Assembly: GCA_016928525.1 (NCBI GenBank)
Contig: JAFGKO010000099.1
Coordinates: forward strand, 1-5,837
Direction of reading: 5' to 3'
Origin: Anaerolineales bacterium
GTDB lineage: Bacteria > Chloroflexota > Anaerolineae > Anaerolineales > Villigracilaceae
Length of the DNA stretch: 5,837 nucleotides
Shown here: positions 1 to 5,376 of the stretch, piece after piece
Layout of the letters: every line of letters starts with the position of its first letter
Position numbering within the stretch: position 1 is the first letter of the stretch
Notes under the pieces: model-generated
Told to the model about the DNA's origin: nothing
The model's input: the letters and a program-made list of their open reading frames with translations, nothing else
Databases searched by the model: none
Program-made: the position numbers and the translations under genes

Positions 1-150
1 CGCGGCACAGACAGCCAGAGCTACGCCGAGAGCTACGTGATCCCAACCTTGATCATGGCCAAGACTGAGGATCATGGGTACCTGGGTAGCCAACCAGCCA
101 ATCTCGACGAATTGATCCAGGCGATGGACGGCAGCGACGACGAGGAGTAG
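1..150 (+). CDS. C-terminal end of an unidentified protein (5' truncated by window edge)
   Basis: Frame 1 is open from the first base to a TAG stop at 148-150, giving the last 49 residues of a gene that starts before the window. The visible part contains ESYVIPTLIMAKTEDHGYLG and ends in the strongly acidic tail MDGSDDEE. No family motif is recognisable in so short a piece, so I assign no function. Support for coding comes from the in-frame run to the window edge, the sensible amino-acid composition, and the GC-rich hairpin starting 11 nt after the stop, a usual place for the end of a transcription unit. It points the same way as the small genes that follow and may belong to the same accessory operon. 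Confidence 0.6.
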   Translation, partial: RGTDSQSYAESYVIPTLIMAKTEDHGYLGSQPANLDELIQAMDGSDDEE

Positions 151-160
151 CATGCAGCGA

Positions 161-181
161 GCGGGGGCCACGCGCCCCCGC
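161..181 (+). terminator. GC-rich stem-loop after the first gene, possible terminator
   Basis: Perfect 8-bp stem: GCGGGGGC at 161-168 pairs with GCCCCCGC at 174-181 around a 5-nt loop. It starts 11 nt downstream of the TAG at 148-150. No T-run follows (the next bases are GATTGTTAC), so it is not a canonical intrinsic terminator. It may instead stabilise the 3' end of the message or pause the polymerase. Nothing else gene-like lies between 151 and 294. Confidence 0.45.
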
Positions 182-294
182 GATTGTTACATCCAGCTCA
201 CGGATAACCGGCTGAACAGCTCCTCCCAAGCTACGCCAGAAGACGTATCATGCAATCACGATTGAGACGCACGCCATACAGGAGAACAAGAACG

Positions 295-504
295 ATGACG
301 ACACAAACGCAACGTAGGGGATCAAAGCTGCTCCAGCAACGCCACCATGAGATGATCGCTGACATCCAGGATCGCCTCCAGCGCATCTCCAAGTGGATCG
401 ATGGCGAAGCTCAGAATGAAAACTACAACTGGACCGATATTGGTGATCTGGTCTACATCCAAGAACAGCTACAGCGCATCACCGACTTTCACCACGACCT
501 GTAA
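295..504 (+). CDS. Small hypothetical protein, 69 aa, mostly helical
   Basis: The product begins MTTQTQRRGSKLLQQRHHEM and ends ITDFHHDL. It is rich in Gln, Arg and Asp, with heptad-like spacing of Leu/Ile in the middle (MIADIQDRLQRISKWI), so it is probably a soluble, mostly alpha-helical protein. I recognise no family. The start at 295 is preferred because GGAG at 281-284 lies 10 nt upstream. An in-frame ATG at 250 would add 15 Arg-rich residues but has only a weak AGAAGA before it. The gene is first in a run of four small plus-strand genes. No nuclease, membrane or catalytic motif is seen, so a DNA-binding or accessory role would be guesswork. Confidence 0.65.
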   Translation: MTTQTQRRGSKLLQQRHHEMIADIQDRLQRISKWIDGEAQNENYNWTDIGDLVYIQEQLQRITDFHHDL

Positions 505-510
505 ATAAGA

Positions 511-533
511 GTGCCGCCCGGAGCGGACGGCAC
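511..533 (+). other. Stem-loop just after the 69-aa gene
   Basis: GTGCCG at 511-516 pairs with CGGCAC at 528-533. After a C-A mismatch, CCG at 518-520 pairs with CGG at 524-526, closing a 3-nt GAG loop. It starts 6 nt after the TAA at 502-504 and has no T-run after it. Together with the next hairpin it fills most of the 90-bp gap before the 112-aa gene. The likely role is mRNA processing, stabilisation or weak attenuation; this is inferred. Confidence 0.5.
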
Positions 534-568
534 AGCGGCGGGGGACCTTAGACCGCTACCCCGCTGCT
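534..568 (+). other. Second stem-loop, adjacent to the first
   Basis: AGCGGCGGGG at 534-543 pairs with CCCCGCTGCT at 559-568: 10 bp including one G-U pair in RNA, with a 15-nt loop. It begins at the very next base after the 511-533 hairpin, giving a twin structure. It ends 14 nt before the AGGAG ribosome-binding site at 583-587, so it leaves that site exposed. There is no T-run, so it is not a standard terminator. Confidence 0.5.
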
Positions 569-594
569 CTCAGTATACCACGAGGAGCATCGCA

Positions 595-933
595 ATGAAT
601 GACTTGAAACTGAACGACCGCGCTGACGTATTCCACCTGAGTTTGTACGCCCCGCGCGTGATGGGCCAGAAGGCTGTTGGACCAATCACCAAGGCTGGAA
701 CATCGCTCGCTCTTTGCGAAGAAATCGCGCGACGCACACCAGGCTGGACCGTACACACCGATATCGTCGAACGCATCACGATTTCACGCCCAGATCGCGA
801 GGGCGACAGCCGCACTTACGACCTGACGACACACTCAGCGACCGTACGCTGCCTGATCGCGCAGATATTGCTGATGGATTGGCCGACACGCGATAAGACG
901 CCCGCCGGATGGGATGGCTATAGCACGATCTGA
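595..933 (+). CDS. Small hypothetical protein, 112 aa
   Basis: The start is ATG 595, with AGGAG at 583-587 spaced 7 nt away. A longer reading from a GTG at 511 would run through the twin hairpins and has no good ribosome-binding site, so it is rejected. The product begins MNDLKLNDRADVFHLSLYAP and ends WDGYSTI. An apparent beta-rich start is followed by GPITKAGTSLALCEEIARR, a likely helix, then alternating strand-like and helical segments. There is no signal peptide, convincing membrane span or known catalytic motif. I do not recognise the family. The 69-aa gene lies 90 bp upstream and the 80-aa gene 28 bp downstream, all on one strand, which suggests co-transcription. Its GC-rich codon use matches its small neighbours and differs from the RM genes. 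Confidence 0.7.
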   Translation: MNDLKLNDRADVFHLSLYAPRVMGQKAVGPITKAGTSLALCEEIARRTPGWTVHTDIVERITISRPDREGDSRTYDLTTHSATVRCLIAQILLMDWPTRDKTPAGWDGYSTI

Positions 934-961
934 ATTCACCCATTTATGAGGAGCGCATTCA

Positions 962-1204
962 ATGTCTATCATCACCGATTACTTGAGCCAGGCCAGCAGC
1001 AGCGACCGGCGCCATTTGCGCCAGATCAACAATACTGCCATCGCTCGTCTGACGACCCTGCACGATGAACTGCTTGCCAGCGACGACGCGAAAGCGATCT
1101 CCGACAGCGATTTGCTGGTCGACCATATCATCGGCCACTTACGTGTCGCACTCGACAACGCTCAACGCTTGGAACACTACTTCAAGCACAACAGCAACAA
1201 GTGA
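962..1204 (+). CDS. Small hypothetical protein, 80 aa, all-helical
   Basis: Start ATG 962 has AGGAG at 949-953, 8 nt upstream. The product begins MSIITDYLSQASSSDRRHLR and ends LEHYFKHNSNK. It looks wholly alpha-helical, with helices around residues 2-10, 15-40 and 48-75, and is rich in Asp, His and Leu. I recognise no family; proteins of this size and kind are common in phage and plasmid operons. The stop codon (1202-1204) lies inside a perfect 14-bp palindrome at 1201-1214, which is followed by a strong terminator-type hairpin. It is therefore probably the last gene transcribed at full level in this group. Confidence 0.7.
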   Translation: MSIITDYLSQASSSDRRHLRQINNTAIARLTTLHDELLASDDAKAISDSDLLVDHIIGHLRVALDNAQRLEHYFKHNSNK

Positions 1205-1214
1205 TCCGGATCAC
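1201..1214. promoter_or_regulatory. Perfect 14-bp palindrome, possible operator
   Basis: GTGATCC at 1201-1207 is followed directly by its exact reverse complement GGATCAC at 1208-1214. It overlaps the stop codon of the 80-aa gene and lies 48 nt before the ATG of the 87-aa gene. A zero-spacer dyad is poorly suited to forming an RNA hairpin but suits a dimeric DNA-binding protein. The downstream 87-aa protein has a possible ribbon-helix-helix pattern, so autoregulation is conceivable. The function is inferred; only the palindrome is observed. Confidence 0.35.
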
Positions 1215-1217
1215 AAC

Positions 1218-1248
1218 ACCCGCTGCGCGCTGCAGCGGGTCGATTTTT
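1218..1248 (+). terminator. Intrinsic (Rho-independent) terminator or attenuator
   Basis: ACCCGCTGC at 1218-1226 pairs perfectly with GCAGCGGGT at 1232-1240 (9 bp, 5-nt loop). CGA and then five Ts at 1244-1248 follow. This is the best terminator in the window. It lies 14 nt after the stop of the 80-aa gene, and its T-run ends 2 nt before the GGAGG of the next gene at 1251-1255. It either ends the upstream transcript or attenuates read-through into the 87-aa gene. Confidence 0.7.
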
Positions 1249-1262
1249 CGGGAGGGATTATC

Positions 1263-1526
1263 ATGTCACGTTTCACGTTGGTACGACGAGAGACGCCGTC
1301 CGCCAAACCGCTACGCACGCGCAAGACCGTCGATCTGACGGCTGCACAGGCCGACGCGCTGGAGCAGATGATAAAGCATGCTGAGCAGGCGGCTAGTGAT
1401 GCGACTGGGCTGGAGATATCGATCGGCATCCGGCAGTTCTTCCACATGCTGCTCAAGCAGTATGCGGAGTCGGTGGGCATTGAGTGGCCCGATGACTATC
1501 CGACGCACGGCGGCAAGCGGGGATAA
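1263..1526 (+). CDS. Small protein, 87 aa, possible ribbon-helix-helix DNA-binding protein
   Basis: Start ATG 1263 has GGAGG at 1251-1255, 7 nt upstream. A longer frame from 1065 would overlap the 80-aa gene and is not credible. After a basic N-terminus (residues 1-22, with Arg3, 8, 9, 18, 20 and Lys15, 21) comes a strand-like KTVDLT at 21-26. A long helix follows at about 27-45, then a short loop, then a second helix at about 54-71 containing GIRQFFHMLLKQYAES. Strand-helix-helix order with a basic lead-in resembles ribbon-helix-helix repressors, but the first helix is long and the family match is not certain. The gene follows a terminator and a 14-bp palindrome and precedes the AT-rich leader of the RM genes. 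Control of its own operon or of the RM cassette is a guess. Confidence 0.7.
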   Translation: MSRFTLVRRETPSAKPLRTRKTVDLTAAQADALEQMIKHAEQAASDATGLEISIGIRQFFHMLLKQYAESVGIEWPDDYPTHGGKRG

Positions 1527-1690
1527 CACCATTTCACTATATTCGTTTTTTACCTGAAGCCCAGCACTGAATTCATAGAGTTAATTGTCCTTTGGAATTA
1601 AAGCATACTAATACACTAATAAAGAGTCGCAACGTGAGACACTGCAAAAGGCTTTTTTCATTTCAGTCGATGTTGGGTACACTTGCGCTT

Positions 1691-1720
1691 TTGACTCTCT
1701 GATTCTAAACTGCCTACTAA
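1691..1720 (+). promoter_or_regulatory. Candidate promoter for the RM operon
   Basis: TTGACT at 1691-1696 (5 of 6 to the sigma-70 -35 box) is followed after 18 nt by TACTAA at 1715-1720, a poor -10 box (3 of 6). An alternative is TTGGAA at 1592-1597, 17 nt, ACTAAT at 1615-1620 (4 of 6 for each box). Both are weak, and the host's promoter consensus is unknown. The leader must hold a promoter unless the cassette depends on read-through from upstream. Confidence 0.25.
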
Positions 1721-1763
1721 CATAGATTTTTTTCAACGCAAAACGATCAATATTCATTGAAGT

Positions 1764-1767
1764 GGAG
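1764..1767 (+). promoter_or_regulatory. Ribosome-binding site fixing the GTG start of the RM gene
   Basis: GGAG at 1764-1767 lies 8 nt before GTG 1776. An in-frame TGA at 1758-1760 excludes any start further upstream except within 15 nt, where there is no ATG. The GTG is therefore the natural start. Confidence 0.6.
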
Positions 1768-1775
1768 CGGGCCTG

Positions 1776-3734
1776 GTGTCTAGTGATACGATAAGTTTGA
1801 TTCCCCCAGGAAAATTACGTTGTGTTGTAACCGGTAGACTTCGGAAAGATACTCCGGAGGAGAATGTACGCCAACGTATTGCCCGTAGTCTTTTGGAAGA
1901 CTACGGATATTCCAAATCTGACATTGAAATCGAGTTTACGGTTGGATTAGGTCGCAGCAAAAAGCGAGTCGATATTGCTATTTTCCCCCCAAAAACAGAG
2001 CATCAACAAGAGAATATTCAAATCATTGTCGAGTGCAAAAGAGAAGATATTCGACCAACCGATCGCGACAACGGAATTGAACAGCTCAAGTCCTATCTTT
2101 CCGCGTGCCTAAATGCTCGCTTTGGACTCTGGATTGGCTCTGAATTACAGGTATGGGAAAAAGTAGCGACCGATCAAGGTCATCAATTTGTGATCGCCAC
2201 AGACATTCCTCGTTTCGGATTTGGCGCTCCTGCGCCCTTGACGTTTGCTGAACTCGTTCCCGCCAGAGAAGAATTGATCGGAGTCTTTCGGCGCTGTCAT
2301 AACTATATTTATGGCAATCAAGGGCTGCAAAAGGAACCCGCATTTCAAGAATTGCTCAAGCTCATTTTCTGTAAAGTCTACGATGAGGATACGGCAATCG
2401 CCGAAATGCGCTTTTTTATCAGTAACGAAGATCGGCGGTCAGACATTGGCCAACGTCGCCTACGAGAAAGAGTAGATCGCCTATTTGCTGAAGTCAAAGC
2501 GCGATATCCATACATTTTCAAACCTGATGAACAAATTCACCTGGACCATAGAGTACTATCCTACGTGGTTGGTGAGTTGCAACGTTTCTCTCTTTTGCAG
2601 ACCCAGGCGGATGTAAAAGGTACTGCTTACGAGCAGTTAGTTGGCTCAAATCTCCGGGGAGATCGCGGTGAATTTTTCACGCCTCGCAATGTTTGTGAGA
2701 TGACCGTTCAGATGGCCCTGGCAACATATCCACAGGATCAATGGGGACGATTACGAATCCTTGATCCAGCTTGCGGTACTGGCGGATTTCTTGTAGCAAC
2801 AATGAATGTGTGGCGTGAGGCAATACTTTCACAGCAAATAACAAAGTGGCAAGGCAATGAAGGTAGAGCAGCTGAAGAAACTGCCCGGATTTTGAAAGAT
2901 AGAGCTGACGCAAACCTGACAGGCATCGACTTCAATCCAATTTTGGTGCGCGCTGCCCAAATGAATTTGGTAATGCATGGTGATGGCTCAACCAATGTTT
3001 TTCATGCCAATTCGCTTTTGCCTCCCGGCGAGTGGCCCTCGCATCCACCGAATGATGTAGTTCGACATGTCGCTCCAGGAACATTCGATATTGTGTTAAC
3101 CAATCCCCCGTTCGGATCAAAAATTCCGGTGGATGACCGCCACATTTTGAACCAGTTCGAGCTATCAACATTCGAAACGGAACAACCGCGAGCTTCTATG
3201 CCACCAGAGCAATTGTTCATCGAACGTTGCCTATTCTTACTGAAACCTGGTGGGCGATTGGCGATTATCCTCCCAGACAGCATTCTATCGAATCCAGGCT
3301 TGGGTTGGTTAAGGCGGTGGATACTCCAAAATGCGCGTGTCATTGCAAGCGTAGATTTGCCAACAGTAACTTTTGAGCCGTACACCGGTACTCAGACAAG
3401 CGTGCTACTACTGCAAAAGAAAACCGCCATGGAAAAACAGATTGAGCGAGAATCAGGCGTTCCTCGTGATTATGAAGTATTCATGACGACTCCTCAAGCT
3501 GTCGGGCATGACAGGCGAGGAGAAGCGCATTATTTGCGTACCCCAGAAGGTGATCTTATCGAATACGAGGAAGAAACGACGCTATATCGGCGGACATCGG
3601 AAGGCAATTTGATTCAAGAGACACGTCGTCAACGGCGCAAAGCCATTCACGATGAACTCCCTGAAGTCGTTCGCTACTTTGCTGAGTGGGTTACACGCAA
3701 GGAACGTATGAGGTGGCTCAATGACCGGGCCTAA
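1776..3734 (+). CDS. Fused restriction nuclease / N6-adenine DNA methyltransferase (BcgI A-like, HsdM-type)
   Basis: This 652-aa protein should both cut and methylate DNA when bound to its specificity subunit. Residues about 25-135 form an HsdR N-terminal-type PD-(D/E)XK nuclease: Glu29, Asp66 in KRVDIAIF, Glu86 and Lys88 in VECKRE, and Gln103/Tyr107 in QLKSY, the QxxxY signature of the type I restriction and RecB nuclease group. Residues about 160-285 resemble the helical HsdM N-domain. The methyltransferase core has GEFFTPR (298-304), DPACGTGGF (330-338, SAM binding), GIDFNP (383-388) and NPPF (443-446, catalytic). Residues 566-581 are the usual post-catalytic VFMTTPQAVGHDRRG-type region. 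Plain HsdM proteins lack the nuclease domain. No helicase motifs are present, so cleavage would not need ATP-driven translocation. It starts at GTG and overlaps the next gene by 14 bp. The domain calls are firm; the BcgI-like mode of action is inferred. Confidence 0.93.
   Translation: MSSDTISLIPPGKLRCVVTGRLRKDTPEENVRQRIARSLLEDYGYSKSDIEIEFTVGLGRSKKRVDIAIFPPKTEHQQENIQIIVECKREDIRPTDRDNGIEQLKSYLSACLNARFGLWIGSELQVWEKVATDQGHQFVIATDIPRFGFGAPAPLTFAELVPAREELIGVFRRCHNYIYGNQGLQKEPAFQELLKLIFCKVYDEDTAIAEMRFFISNEDRRSDIGQRRLRERVDRLFAEVKARYPYIFKPDEQIHLDHRVLSYVVGELQRFSLLQTQADVKGTAYEQLVGSNLRGDRGEFFTPRNVCEMTVQMALATYPQDQWGRLRILDPACGTGGFLVATMNVWREAILSQQITKWQGNEGRAAEETARILKDRADANLTGIDFNPILVRAAQMNLVMHGDGSTNVFHANSLLPPGEWPSHPPNDVVRHVAPGTFDIVLTNPPFGSKIPVDDRHILNQFELSTFETEQPRASMPPEQLFIERCLFLLKPGGRLAIILPDSILSNPGLGWLRRWILQNARVIASVDLPTVTFEPYTGTQTSVLLLQKKTAMEKQIERESGVPRDYEVFMTTPQAVGHDRRGEAHYLRTPEGDLIEYEEETTLYRRTSEGNLIQETRRQRRKAIHDELPEVVRYFAEWVTRKERMRWLNDRA
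3710..3716 (+). promoter_or_regulatory. Ribosome-binding site of the specificity gene, inside the upstream gene
   Basis: GAGGTGG at 3710-3716 lies within the last codons of the nuclease-methyltransferase gene, with 7 nt from its GAGG to ATG 3721. The upstream stop TAA is at 3732-3734, so the genes overlap and translation is probably coupled. Coupling would keep the two subunits in a fixed ratio. Confidence 0.6.
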
Positions 3735-5244
3735 TCTTAATAACCAAGAAACTATTGACATCATACGAAACAATGAGGAATTACGCCAGCGCCTAGACAA
3801 ATTAGGTTGGTGGGTTTCAATTCCTTTAACGACATTTCCAGCCCACTGGCTTCAGAAGGGTGAACAGCGTCTTGATGCCAGCTATTATGCTACCAGTGCG
3901 TTTCGAGCTCTAACCATTGTGCACGAATGCGGTTTGCCAATCGAGAAACTGCAAGATTTGGTAGCCGAGGTCTTTATTCTGGGGAGATTTCGGCGTGTTT
4001 ACGCGCCAGACAAAAAGTCCGGTTGGCCGTACTTAAGTGCATCTGAAGCTCTGACCTTTCGCCCTACAAGTGATCGCTGGATTGCCCAGGATCATGCCCC
4101 CGACAATGCTGAACAGCACTTTGCTAAAAAAGACTGGTTGCTTATGTCCTGTTCGGGATCAGTGGGCCGCGTCGTCCTAGCAACAGAACGCTTAGAAAAC
4201 TTCTTCCTCACTCATGATTTAGCCCGTATTGTTCCCGACCAAAACTGCCCTATTGGTTATCTTTATGCATTTTTAGCATCGTGGATCGGGCAAGAGCTTC
4301 TGTCTCGTGACCAGTATGGCTCAACCATAAAACACTTGGAAGCGCATCACATATCAAACATCCCTATTCCTCTCGTTTCTGAAGCTGAGCAGCAAAAAAT
4401 CCATGCCCAGATCATGCGGGCTTATAAATTGCGAAATGAAGCTAATCATTTACTTGATCAGGCTGATCAACAACTTTATGCAGAACTAGCACTGCCGCAT
4501 TTTAAAGAGGAACTTGTTCCTTATCTTGATTATCCCAACTCGCAGCCTACCCAAGGTTTTGAGATACCTCACCCCCGTGCTTTTACAACGTCAGTGTCAG
4601 AACTCAATGGGAGACTGGATGCGTCTTATCATATTCCCGTTGCGCGCACGTCTATCAAACTCCTTCACAAGGGAAAATACCCTGTATCCGCATTGGGACA
4701 AATAGCTGAGGCAATAGTAATTCCACCTCGGTTTAAGCGACTATATGTTGCCAAAGAATTCGGCGTTCCCTTTCTTCGCCCTTCACATTTGCCCCATATG
4801 CGCTTCCATGATCTGGGCTACATTTCTCACAAGACCCCTTGCCTGAATGAGTTGCAACTCAAACAAGGAGATGTTCTTATCACTACAGATGGTACTGTCG
4901 GACGCATCTCTCTGGCAACAAGTTATATTTCTGGTTGGGCAGGTAGTAATAACATCGGGCGTGTCACATATGGCGGCGACGATGGTCGCAACGGCTACCT
5001 TGCAGCATTTCTCAGCAGTCCTTATGGCTTCCATCAACTCAATCGTGAGATCTTCGGAGGTGTTGTGGATCACATTGAAGGGGCGCATATTGCTGAAGTA
5101 CAAATTCCGGTTGCTCCAATTGAGCTACAGCGAGAAATTGGGCAACCTGTGGTGACAGCTTTCGAAAAAAAGGACGAGGCTGCATCAATTGAAAATGAAA
5201 CCATTGCATATCTTGAAAATTTGCTGGAAGGCGCGACAAAGTAA
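3721..5244 (+). CDS. hsdS: HsdS-type specificity subunit with two target-recognition domains
   Basis: This 507-aa protein supplies DNA sequence recognition for the nuclease-methyltransferase encoded just upstream. It consists of two diverged copies of one unit. RLDASYY at 50-56 matches RLDASYH at 298-304, RFRRVY at 89-94 matches RFKRLY at 337-342, SGSVGR at 145-150 matches DGTVGR at 390-395, and LEAHHI at 206-211 matches IEGAHI at 452-457, an offset of 245-248 residues. Each half is a target-recognition domain ending in a helical spacer (about 220-260 and 464-503), as in HsdS and the BcgI B subunit. The halves differ between their anchor motifs, which predicts a bipartite, asymmetric target. 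A helical extension (1-35) precedes the first half. The reading frame is intact and the length is normal to slightly long for a two-domain S subunit. The symbol is generic; the recognised sequence cannot be read from the gene. Confidence 0.92.
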   Translation: MTGPNLNNQETIDIIRNNEELRQRLDKLGWWVSIPLTTFPAHWLQKGEQRLDASYYATSAFRALTIVHECGLPIEKLQDLVAEVFILGRFRRVYAPDKKSGWPYLSASEALTFRPTSDRWIAQDHAPDNAEQHFAKKDWLLMSCSGSVGRVVLATERLENFFLTHDLARIVPDQNCPIGYLYAFLASWIGQELLSRDQYGSTIKHLEAHHISNIPIPLVSEAEQQKIHAQIMRAYKLRNEANHLLDQADQQLYAELALPHFKEELVPYLDYPNSQPTQGFEIPHPRAFTTSVSELNGRLDASYHIPVARTSIKLLHKGKYPVSALGQIAEAIVIPPRFKRLYVAKEFGVPFLRPSHLPHMRFHDLGYISHKTPCLNELQLKQGDVLITTDGTVGRISLATSYISGWAGSNNIGRVTYGGDDGRNGYLAAFLSSPYGFHQLNREIFGGVVDHIEGAHIAEVQIPVAPIELQREIGQPVVTAFEKKDEAASIENETIAYLENLLEGATK

Positions 5245-5317
5245 CGCATCTACAAAGGTACGCGAGCCGTTCAGAGTTATCTGATCCTACTCGATCAAAC
5301 TTTTGAAGCTCTAAGTA

Positions 5318-5361
5318 ATCGGTTAGGGCGTGTATGTCAGATGCAAAATAGCCTAATCGAT
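5318..5361. repeat. Imperfect inverted repeat between convergent genes
   Basis: Bases 5318-5327 (ATCGGTTAGG) pair with 5352-5361 (CCTAATCGAT): 10 bp with one G-U pair in plus-strand RNA and a 24-nt loop. It lies in the 132-bp gap (5245-5376) between the S gene and the opposing gene, where a bidirectional terminator would be expected. The long loop and the lack of a T-run on either strand make it weak. Nothing else is recognisable in this gap. Confidence 0.3.
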
Positions 5362-5376
5362 AATCCGATCAAAAAT

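Larger units (their letters stand above)
1527..1775. other. AT-rich intergenic leader before the RM cassette (249 bp)
   Basis: No credible gene is seen on either strand. The stretch is markedly AT-rich (22 G/C of 60 at 1681-1740), unlike the upstream genes. It has three T-tracts: T6 at 1546-1551, T6 at 1653-1658 and T7 at 1727-1733. None follows a stable GC stem, so they are not convincing terminators. The hexamer AGAGTC at 1623-1628 has its inverse GACTCT at 1693-1698, a distant weak inverted repeat. The composition change at about 1527 marks the left edge of the cassette and suggests it was acquired as a unit. Confidence 0.5.

Noticed and set aside
250..294. ATG 250 as the start of the first small gene.
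   Set aside because: The added Arg-rich segment has only a weak AGAAGA upstream. ATG 295 has GGAG at a workable distance. It is not fully excluded.
511..594. GTG start at 511 extending the 112-aa protein by 28 residues.
   Set aside because: The extension lies across the twin hairpins and has no good ribosome-binding site, while ATG 595 has AGGAG at 7 nt.
1065..1262. Longer form of the 87-aa gene starting at 1065.
   Set aside because: It would lie out of frame over more than half of the 80-aa gene and through the palindrome and terminator. ATG 1263 has its own strong site.
1546..1551. T6 run as an intrinsic terminator for the 87-aa gene.
   Set aside because: No GC-rich stem precedes it; the bases before it are AT-rich and do not fold into a stable hairpin.
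1670..1702. Ten-codon plus-strand frame (MLGTLALLTL) as a leader peptide for the RM operon.
   Set aside because: It has no ribosome-binding site and no paired attenuator structure downstream.
1608..1757. Minus-strand 49-aa frame in the RM leader, basic, beginning MNIDRFALKK.
   Set aside because: There is no ribosome-binding site (CGCTCCACTTCA precedes the ATG), and no recognisable motif. An AT-rich non-coding stretch can hold such a frame by chance.
3002..3385. Minus-strand 127-aa frame inside the methyltransferase gene.
   Set aside because: It lies opposite the NPPF-containing core of a clearly coding gene and is a shadow frame.
4783..5155. Minus-strand 106-aa and plus-strand 102-aa frames inside the S gene.
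   Set aside because: Both overlap the second target-recognition half, whose motifs match the first half. They are shadow frames.
1527..5376. Insertion-sequence or transposon ends around the RM cassette.
   Set aside because: I compared the two edges by eye and saw no matching terminal inverted repeats, no direct target duplication and no transposase or integrase gene.
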